From Anaerolineae bacterium (GTDB lineage: Bacteria; Chloroflexota; Anaerolineae; Aggregatilineales; Phototrophicaceae), in NCBI GenBank assembly GCA_017303635.1, contig JAFLCG010000014.1:115522-179521 (forward strand): a DNA stretch of 64,000 nucleotides. Direction: 5' to 3'. Below are positions 26,986 to 33,337 of this stretch, one piece after another; the stretch's first letter is position 1; the number at the start of each line of letters is the position of its first letter. The notes beneath the pieces were generated by a model that saw nothing but the letters and a program-made list of their open reading frames with translations, was not told where the DNA came from and made no database searches. The translations under genes and the position numbers were made by a program.

Positions 26986-28375
26986 TCCATACCCGGTTAT
27001 AGTTCGTCATAGCCCATTGATCCAACCGTACACCTTGCCCAATTAGGGCCTGCACATCGACCCCTTGTAGGCGGTCGATGTGCAATTCATAGAGGCGGTT
27101 ATCCGGGTCCAACTGGCGCGCCAGGTGGGCCGCTTCCAGTGATCCAGTCCTTAAACTGTCTTCGTAGTAGACTTGCCCCACATCAAAAGCGATAAACCCC
27201 AGCGCATAGGCCACTAGCCAGAACACCAGCGCCAGATTGAGCGTGCTAAAAACTGCCATCAGTTTAGGCCGGGGCAGCTTAAACCCGATGCTATATTTTG
27301 GCGCGGTCAGGTCTGCCACCAGCACAGCCACAATGAAGGCATAGGCGGTCACAGGGAAGTTATCAAACAGCATATGGACGGCAACGCCAGCCAGGGCCGC
27401 AGCTGTAGCTCGATAGCGTGGAATGTATTGGGTCATGACTCTAACTGTGCTGATGCTTACAAGAACCATCCACGCGCCAATAAGCACAGCAGGCCAGCCC
27501 AGTTCTGCCCTCAGGTTAAGGTATAGGTTATGCGCCCCGGTCAGACGGTCATCATCTGGCATGGTCGAATAAGCGCGGTAGGCTTGCGGGAATAGACCCG
27601 GCCCGACGCCCCACGGGTACGCCTGGCTGATACGGTTGGCACTATCCCAGAGATGCAAGCGCACATTGTCGCCTGCCTGTCTGCCAGATTGCCCACTGAC
27701 TAACGAAACGCCCAGGATAGCGACCACCGCGAGGCCGCCCACCGCCCAGCGGCGGCCATTCAGCCAGAGATAGACCCCAACCGATACAGCCACGGCCAAC
27801 CATGCCCCGCGACTCTGATTCATCAGCAGGGCAAAACCAATAAGACCCATAGCAGGCCAGGTTACAGCCCGTCCCCATGAATAGTCCCATTCTTTCAGCC
27901 GGTCATAGATGGGTACAACCATTGCAGCAAGCATCGCCCCGCCCAGGTTGGTTAGTAGAAACAGGCCGCCCGGCCTGCTGGACGGGTCTAAAACGCTTTG
28001 CAGCAGCATGATGGCTGTGCTGACCCCTAACACTGCAAAAATCGCGCTATAGGCCACGTACAGCTTGCCAGCCCTGGCCCAATCGATAGCGACGAACACC
28101 AGCAGGATATTGATGATCCAATGCCAGGCGTTCTCAAGCCCCATACGCGGGTCGATAGACTGACCGGTGCTGATGACAACCCAGACCATCATAGCCAGAC
28201 CGGGGATGGTCAAGGGATGAATAGGCAAGCCGCGCCGGATGAGCCACCAGCCCAGAAACACAGTGCTGATGATGTGATGGGCAATCCGAATCTCGATGGA
28301 TAGGTGATAGGCCGCCCAGTTGCCACCGATAACCAGAAACCAGACCGCCCAGTATCTAATCCATGTGTTATTCAT
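26975..28375 (-). CDS. O-antigen ligase/polymerase-like membrane protein
   Basis: This 466-aa protein has about ten or more hydrophobic helices, the Wzy/WaaL-like motif NQSRGAWLAVAV near residue 190, and a long loop with PWGVGPGLFPQAYRAY. These are features of the Wzy_C (O-antigen ligase) family, which joins sugar units at the membrane. A soluble tail of about 60 residues follows the last helix. It is the last gene of a leftward operon and overlaps its neighbour by ATGA. In a mobile element it might modify the host surface, but this is inference. Confidence 0.68.
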   Translation of the reverse strand: MNNTWIRYWAVWFLVIGGNWAAYHLSIEIRIAHHIISTVFLGWWLIRRGLPIHPLTIPGLAMMVWVVISTGQSIDPRMGLENAWHWIINILLVFVAIDWARAGKLYVAYSAIFAVLGVSTAIMLLQSVLDPSSRPGGLFLLTNLGGAMLAAMVVPIYDRLKEWDYSWGRAVTWPAMGLIGFALLMNQSRGAWLAVAVSVGVYLWLNGRRWAVGGLAVVAILGVSLVSGQSGRQAGDNVRLHLWDSANRISQAYPWGVGPGLFPQAYRAYSTMPDDDRLTGAHNLYLNLRAELGWPAVLIGAWMVLVSISTVRVMTQYIPRYRATAAALAGVAVHMLFDNFPVTAYAFIVAVLVADLTAPKYSIGFKLPRPKLMAVFSTLNLALVFWLVAYALGFIAFDVGQVYYEDSLRTGSLEAAHLARQLDPDNRLYELHIDRLQGVDVQALIGQGVRLDQWAMTNYNRVWITP

Positions 28376-28959
28376 AAGCCTGCTATTCCCCTCAGTTGCC
28401 CCAGCAGGGCGTTAAGATCGAAATCGCCCAGCAGACGGGCGGCCTGCTGCTGAATCTGCACAGGATCGATTAAGCCCATTCTGACCACCAGCCAGCCCAT
28501 CAGCACAACCACCAGCAAACAGATGAATTGCTCAGTCAGGCCGCCCGTCCGCAGACCGGGCCACAGGTGATAGGTTTCATCACTAAGCGGCCACCAGACC
28601 TTAAGCCCGCTGATAGTCATCAAATCAGCCAGTAAATGGCTGATGTAGCCAAACACAGCCGCAACCGCCAAATTGACCGATAACACGCCAGCGGTATGAA
28701 GTAGATTACAGATGACCGCAACGCCAGCCACGGCGGCTATTGTGTGGGTCAGTCCCCGGTGGGGTAGCCAGAATAACAGCAGGTCATCAATGAATGGAAT
28801 CTTGCGCCGGATAGTCCCGTGGGGATGGTCAATATCTGGCAGCAACGCGGTAAACCCGGCTATAGCGACCATCTCCAGCGGGGCAACCGGCGCGGGCAGT
28901 AGGTAGGCCGCGCCCAGACCGGCGGCCATGCCTATCAGCAGATGGCTATGGCCCATCAT
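28372..28959 (-). CDS. YdjM/DUF457-type membrane metal-dependent hydrolase-like protein
   Basis: This 195-aa membrane protein shows the family's hallmarks: MGHSHLLIG at the N-terminus, ALLPDIDHPHG near residue 40 and PHRGLTHT near residue 67. His and Asp residues in these motifs suggest metal binding in the membrane. The catalytic activity of the family is not well defined. Two adjacent ATGs (28959 and 28956) are possible starts. It is translationally coupled on both sides in the leftward operon. Confidence 0.75.
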   Translation of the reverse strand: MMGHSHLLIGMAAGLGAAYLLPAPVAPLEMVAIAGFTALLPDIDHPHGTIRRKIPFIDDLLLFWLPHRGLTHTIAAVAGVAVICNLLHTAGVLSVNLAVAAVFGYISHLLADLMTISGLKVWWPLSDETYHLWPGLRTGGLTEQFICLLVVVLMGWLVVRMGLIDPVQIQQQAARLLGDFDLNALLGQLRGIAGL

Positions 28960-29210
28960 CCCAATGGCACCGAACGGCTACGGGGGGTCGATTGATAGGG
29001 CTGATGGGTAGTGACGTTCTCAGCCTTGCGGGCAATGGTGTAAGACCGTCCGAAACTGCTAAACGCCCAGCCTCCACAAAACCACGCCAGCGGCCAACTG
29101 CACAGCACAGCCGGCAGGATGGCAAGCGGGGCCGCAGCGGCTATGCCTACGATGAATAGGGCCAGAGTCAGCACAATACAGACCACTAAAGCAATGAGGC
29201 TAGTTTTCAC
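28956..29210 (-). CDS. Small two-helix membrane protein
   Basis: The 84-aa product has two hydrophobic segments (residues about 6-28 and 30-52) and a Ser/Thr/Arg-rich tail. It overlaps its upstream neighbour by 11 bp and its downstream one by 4 bp. I do not recognise the family. Confidence 0.55.
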   Translation of the reverse strand: MKTSLIALVVCIVLTLALFIVGIAAAAPLAILPAVLCSWPLAWFCGGWAFSSFGRSYTIARKAENVTTHQPYQSTPRSRSVPLG

Positions 29211-29571
29211 AGGGTTTCATCCTCTGATCGAGTGTAAGCACTTCCCATAGGTTTTGACCTTCAATCGTGGCCCGGCTACAGCACATGCGATAGAAAAACC
29301 AACGATTACGACTCCGCAGACTGTCATAGGTGGCTGGATAGTCTGTAATCTCATCCAGCTTGAGGCCCTGGGCGAATTGTTCCCAGAGTGTATAGGGCAG
29401 TAACCACGCGGCCACTTGTACCGCCTCATGACCGCTGAAACAGGACACCCACTTAAGGTCACTGGGCGAATTGTGCGCTTCCCACCAGAATTCAATCCGG
29501 GGCGGCAGTTCCGGCGCGGTGGGCATGGTGGCATTAGCTATGGCAGTCTGCACACGGTCAATTAGTTTCAT
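29200..29571 (-). CDS. Hypothetical protein of the FtsK operon
   Basis: The product is 123 aa, soluble, and rich in Trp and acidic residues. No known motif stands out. It begins 82 bp after the FtsK-type ATPase gene and overlaps the next membrane-protein gene. Position suggests a role with the ATPase or the membrane proteins, without direct evidence. Confidence 0.55.
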   Translation of the reverse strand: MKLIDRVQTAIANATMPTAPELPPRIEFWWEAHNSPSDLKWVSCFSGHEAVQVAAWLLPYTLWEQFAQGLKLDEITDYPATYDSLRSRNRWFFYRMCCSRATIEGQNLWEVLTLDQRMKPCEN

Positions 29572-29653
29572 CTCTCCCCCAAAGTAGATTTACAAGTAGG
29601 TCTACGCCTAGAAGCTAGGATGCACAGGGTCACAGACCCGGAAAACTCCAAAA

Positions 29654-31534
29654 CTAACCCGCTTCCACGGGGATAAGCCGCCTTACATTGCTACGGCCTA
29701 CGGTCACTTTGTAACGCTTGCCCTCATGTTCTACTTCCCCAGCCGCCCACACTTGTTCGACCAGTTCCCGCGCCTGGCTGTGGGTCAGGTCATCAGCCGC
29801 TTCATAGACCCGCTTCCATGAAATATTGCCGTCTAAATGCTTCAGACTGAGGGCGATAACCTTTTCTACCGTCCATGCTTGATGCACGATGGCCGTACTC
29901 TGGGGCAGTTCCAGCGGGGCCGGGGCGGGCTTCTGTTTGGCAATCGCAATAGCGGTAGCCAGTTCATCCTGGCTGATGTGGGGCGTCTGCACTGGCAGCG
30001 GGTCAGGGCCAAGTGAAAGCATCATCCGACCAGGCAGCGCGGCCAAGTCCCGCGCCATGCCTTTCCCCAGCGCGGTTACGCTATCGCTGCTGGTCTGCAT
30101 ACGGCCGGTGATTCTGACTACCAGATTGTTTTTAATCTGCCCATCGATCACGTTTACATCGGGGCGCTGCGTACAGAGGACAATCTGCACGCCTACGGCC
30201 CGGCCTAAGCGGGCAATCGTCCCCAGACTGGCGATAATGCGCTTGGTTTCCTGACCGTGGTTAGCGATGCTTGCCACCTCGTCAAATACAATGACAATCC
30301 TGGGCATGGGGTCAGAGGGACGGCGCGCCCAGTATTCTTCTATGCTTTTGGCAACGCCCTTAAATTTGCGTTGTCTCTCTCTCAAGATGGTTTCAATACC
30401 GGCCAGGGCTTCGACCACGGGCGGCACATCTTCCACCATTTCCCCCAGTAAGTGGGGTATATCTGCGTAGGCGTCGAACTCCATACCGCCCTTGAGATCG
30501 ATCAATAACAGCCGCAACTTATCGGGGGACTGCTGGCTGATGAGCGTTGCCAACATGACATTAAGCATGTTTGACTTACCACTGCCAGAGTAGCCGGAGA
30601 TGAGCCAGTGATGGAAATCCCCCAGGTTAATCCACTGCACAGACCGATTGACGCCCACGCCCACACAGACCGGCACGCGGTCATTATGGGCATTCGGGTA
30701 ACGGCTCATCACATCCTTGAAAGACACATAACTGAGTAGGCCGTCCGGTGCTGACAACCGATTGACAATCAGCCAGGCCCCAGAGTCAGGGCGGGCATAG
30801 CTGGTCACTTGGCGACCGCAAGTGATACTCAGTTCATAGCAGGTTTCATCTGACATGATTTTCTGCACTTGTACGCCCTGGGGGAGCATTTGCCTATAGC
30901 CTGCTAGGGCGGTCTTACGGCTGGCGTCGATCCTGAAATAAATCGCGTCTAGCGTGATGACTGAGTTACTAAAGCTGACCTTATCGACCTTCCATTCTCC
31001 CTTTCGTTCGTAGCGGTAGCAGTGGCCTAAAGCAGTCAGCTTGTCAATGAGCAGGGTTTTGTACACTTTCATTTCTTTGTTCATATCCTGCTGTAATTGC
31101 TTCTCTGCTTTTTCCCGCTCGATTGCCATCCTGTGATCTTCAAACCGGGCCGCAATCATCGCCAGTTCTTTGGACTGGGCAACCAGTGGGGCCAGTTGAC
31201 GCTGCATAGCCTGTAACTGCTGGGCAATGGGGCGGGCTTGCGCCTTCAGTTCTGCCCGCTCGGTTTCATCCTCGGTATCCTGCCAGGCCAGCCGGAGCGC
31301 GCGGTATTCATCGCGCTTCTGGGCGAATACCTGCCAGCGGGCCGCATACCCGGCTTTATCCAGCGCTGCTTTCAGGCTGTGCGCTTCCCGCGCCAGTTGT
31401 GCCTGTTGGCGTCCTGTCAGTGGTTGCGCCCTCTGGCGTCGGGTTTCCGCCTCAATATTGGCAGGGCTGATGATTTCATCAGTCAGGGGGGCAAGTGGGG
31501 CCGGTGCGCCCATCTCCCAGGCGCTGCTAGTCAT
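29654..31534 (-). CDS. FtsK/SpoIIIE-type DNA-translocase ATPase
   Basis: This 626-aa ATPase has Walker A GYSGSGKSNM near residue 318 and Walker B RIVIVFDEVASI near residue 410. A sensor-like VLCTQRPDVNVIDGQIKNN and VRITGRM are typical of FtsK/SpoIIIE and conjugative coupling proteins. The first 150 residues form a charged coiled coil (rich in Gln, Ala, Glu and Arg) with no membrane helix. The C-terminal 65 residues resemble a winged helix. It may move element DNA into virions or another cell. It is the only motor of this kind in the element; a plasmid partition or segregation role is an alternative. Confidence 0.85.
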   Translation of the reverse strand: MTSSAWEMGAPAPLAPLTDEIISPANIEAETRRQRAQPLTGRQQAQLAREAHSLKAALDKAGYAARWQVFAQKRDEYRALRLAWQDTEDETERAELKAQARPIAQQLQAMQRQLAPLVAQSKELAMIAARFEDHRMAIEREKAEKQLQQDMNKEMKVYKTLLIDKLTALGHCYRYERKGEWKVDKVSFSNSVITLDAIYFRIDASRKTALAGYRQMLPQGVQVQKIMSDETCYELSITCGRQVTSYARPDSGAWLIVNRLSAPDGLLSYVSFKDVMSRYPNAHNDRVPVCVGVGVNRSVQWINLGDFHHWLISGYSGSGKSNMLNVMLATLISQQSPDKLRLLLIDLKGGMEFDAYADIPHLLGEMVEDVPPVVEALAGIETILRERQRKFKGVAKSIEEYWARRPSDPMPRIVIVFDEVASIANHGQETKRIIASLGTIARLGRAVGVQIVLCTQRPDVNVIDGQIKNNLVVRITGRMQTSSDSVTALGKGMARDLAALPGRMMLSLGPDPLPVQTPHISQDELATAIAIAKQKPAPAPLELPQSTAIVHQAWTVEKVIALSLKHLDGNISWKRVYEAADDLTHSQARELVEQVWAAGEVEHEGKRYKVTVGRSNVRRLIPVEAG

Positions 31535-31799
31535 CGATCCACCTCAATACATCGGGCGTGACCACCTCAGGATGGAATTGATATTGTCGGGCGTGGTTAC
31601 GGCCCCAGCCGCGCCCAGGGTCGATAGGGGAGAGGCACCCCAACCGCTGCAAACGGATGATAGACGCGCTTACTGTATTGCGGTGGTAACGCAGTGATTC
31701 AGCGATTAGCTGCTGGCTGATATGCCAGTTAAAGCGTTTCATGATCTTTAGAACGTCTTTATCAGTCCGGCGCATGGTGCGAAGTAGAAATACTCTCAT
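31527..31799 (-). CDS. Small winged-helix DNA-binding protein
   Basis: This frame has an HTH-like core: DVLKIMKRF, HISQQLIAESLRYHRNTVSASIIRL. It resembles MarR/LexA-type winged helices. The ATG at 31799 gives 90 aa with GGGGA about 8 nt upstream. A TTG 66 bp further up would add a Cys-rich segment that does not look conserved. It overlaps the ATPase gene by 8 bp and is transcribed divergently from the tail-collar gene, so it may control that divergent promoter. Confidence 0.6.
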   Translation of the reverse strand: MRVFLLRTMRRTDKDVLKIMKRFNWHISQQLIAESLRYHRNTVSASIIRLQRLGCLSPIDPGRGWGRNHARQYQFHPEVVTPDVLRWIDD

Positions 31800-31884
31800 G
31801 ATGGAATTCCCCACAGCCAAAACCAACATAAGGCCAAAACAACTTAATGCACACTTCATGCACAATTATGACAGGTGTTCAATA

Positions 31885-31905
31885 TTCAACACAGTGTATT
31901 GTTAT
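31885..31905. promoter_or_regulatory. Imperfect palindrome in divergent promoter region
   Basis: GTGTT-C-AATATT-C-AACAC is a near-perfect inverted repeat between the leftward winged-helix/FtsK operon and the rightward tail-collar operon. It could be an operator for the winged-helix protein. Confidence 0.35.
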
Positions 31906-31928
31906 CTAAAGCGGAGGAAGTTCGTCAT

Positions 31929-32765
31929 ATGCGCCGTTTGCTGGTTTCCATGCTCATCTGTTTGCTACTGTGGCCCGTGGTCACAGGAGCGCAGACGGCT
32001 ACCCCCAGCCTGACGCCTACGGCTACGCAGACCGCAACGCCCAGTCCAACCGCTACCGCGACCCCCAACTATGGGGGGCTTCTGCCGGTCGGAACCATCA
32101 TTAGTTCTACGCTGGCAAGTGATCTAGGTCCGTCCTGGGTGCTGTGTGACGGGTCGATTGTCTCCCGCACGCAATACCCGCGCCTGAATGAACTGTACGC
32201 GGCTTCCGGCTATACGTATGGGGCAGGGGATGGCAGCACAACGTTTCGGTTGCCCAACTGCCAGGCGCGGCAGTTGACCGGCTATGGACTGACCGCAGAG
32301 GGCGATTTAAGGACGCTGGGACAGACCGGCGGGGCTAACACGCATACTCTGACCATTGCGGAGATTCCACCGCATAGCCATCGCTGGTCATTCGGTGGCA
32401 CCGGCACAACGCAGGGCCTGAGCTTTAGCAATATCCGCTCTACCAGCGTGCCACTGAATACCGCCAGTGAAGGCGGCGGCCAGCCCCACAATATCCTTGA
32501 CCCTTATCTAGTCGTGGTCATGTGGATATGGACGGGTAATGAAGAACTGGAGATAGGTGCTAACGTGGATTTTCCAGCAACGCCTACGCCCTTACCGCCC
32601 TATGTGGTGTATTCAACCATCGTGCCATCTGAAGGCGGGGACGGTCAGGCATGGGCGACCAGTTACAGCATTACAGCCGGTGACGTGCTGCTGGGCGTCC
32701 TGATCTTCATTTCCATCTGTGTGAGCATTTTCAGCACTGTACTGACCCTAAGGCGGGCCAGATGA
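31929..32765 (+). CDS. Secreted, membrane-anchored phage tail-collar domain protein
   Basis: The ATG at 31929 follows GGAGGAAG by 8 nt and starts a signal peptide (MRRLLVSMLICLLLW, cleavage near GAQ). A Thr/Pro/Ala linker leads to a phage tail-collar domain at about residues 50-190: PVGTIISST, SWVLCDGS, GDGSTTFRLPNCQ. A single transmembrane helix ends the protein (residues about 250-272) with RRAR behind it. Collar domains are normally found on tail fibres; here the domain would be displayed outside the cell membrane. It leads a rightward operon, and the next start overlaps its stop as ATGA. Confidence 0.8.
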   Translation: MRRLLVSMLICLLLWPVVTGAQTATPSLTPTATQTATPSPTATATPNYGGLLPVGTIISSTLASDLGPSWVLCDGSIVSRTQYPRLNELYAASGYTYGAGDGSTTFRLPNCQARQLTGYGLTAEGDLRTLGQTGGANTHTLTIAEIPPHSHRWSFGGTGTTQGLSFSNIRSTSVPLNTASEGGGQPHNILDPYLVVVMWIWTGNEELEIGANVDFPATPTPLPPYVVYSTIVPSEGGDGQAWATSYSITAGDVLLGVLIFISICVSIFSTVLTLRRAR

Positions 32766-32875
32766 GTGCTGTTCTGCTGTTCGTTGCCTTGCCCTTAGTC
32801 GGGGCAATTGTTCTACACATATTGCTGAAAACCGTTGACCTGGTAGCCGCAATTGTGGGGAGCTTTACACCATGA
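32762..32875 (+). CDS. 37-aa single-span membrane peptide (pVII-like position)
   Basis: This tiny gene has an ATGA overlap with the collar gene and a second overlap with the next start. The product is almost entirely one hydrophobic helix. Size and place recall the 32-33-aa minor coat proteins VII and IX of filamentous phages, but there is no sequence proof. A holin-like or pilin-like peptide is an alternative. Confidence 0.55.
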   Translation: MSAVLLFVALPLVGAIVLHILLKTVDLVAAIVGSFTP

Positions 32876-33021
32876 GCCTTGATGTGATCCTGACCTGGGC
32901 AGCTTCCAACTTAGGGGAACTGTTCGCGTGGATTGCGGGCGGCACCTTAGCGGGGTTTGTCGTCCTGGGGCTTTTGGCGGGCATCGATCAAGTATTGAGA
33001 GGGCGAAAGGTAGGCGAATAG
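32872..33021 (+). CDS. 49-aa single-span protein (minor/major coat-like)
   Basis: The ATG overlaps the previous stop. The product begins MSLDVILTW, has a Gly/Ala-rich membrane helix (residues about 18-38) and a basic tail (RGRK). The acidic N-terminus, central helix and basic C-terminus match the layout of filamentous-phage coat proteins. The similarly built 50-aa protein downstream also begins MSL plus an acidic residue. Confidence 0.6.
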   Translation: MSLDVILTWAASNLGELFAWIAGGTLAGFVVLGLLAGIDQVLRGRKVGE

Positions 33022-33112
33022 CTATAGATCGATTTGAAACCCTTCACAACCGTCTGACTCTCTGGAATGCAGTTTGCAGTTTCGTTTATCTATCTGTGAG
33101 GTACTCAACACA

Positions 33113-33265
33113 ATGTCTCTCGAACTTGATCTGACTCCGCTGTGGGAAAGTATTAATACCTACTTTCCCGTCTTCTTCGGCGTCCTGGCCGTGGCTGGCG
33201 GTATCGCTATTGCCCTCCGCCTGGGCGAATTCCTCATCGACAACATCAAGGGCGCTTTCAAATAA
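33113..33265 (+). CDS. 50-aa single-span protein (major coat-like)
   Basis: The start at 33113 has GAGG about 12 nt upstream. The 50-aa product has an acidic amphipathic N-terminus (MSLELDLTPLWE), one membrane helix (FFGVLAVAGGIAIALRL) and a basic end (NIKGAFK). This is the layout and length of mature filamentous-phage major coat proteins such as fd pVIII. It has no cleavable signal peptide, as in some Pf-type phages. A hairpin follows, then the large secreted protein gene, as in Ff phages. Homology is not shown; a small membrane protein of another kind is possible. Confidence 0.6.
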   Translation: MSLELDLTPLWESINTYFPVFFGVLAVAGGIAIALRLGEFLIDNIKGAFK

Positions 33266-33292
33266 GCCACGCCTAACCCTTGATGAGCCTGT

Positions 33293-33316
33293 AGTGTGTG
33301 GACGCGGCCACACACT
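33293..33316 (+). terminator. Hairpin between coat-like and adsorption-like genes
   Basis: A perfect 9-bp stem (AGTGTGTGG with CCACACACT) has a 6-nt loop. It lies 28 bp after the coat-like gene and 22 bp before the large gene. It has no U-run; it may attenuate transcription or protect the upstream mRNA. Confidence 0.5.
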
Positions 33317-33337
33317 GACTTATGGAGATTGTCCCCC

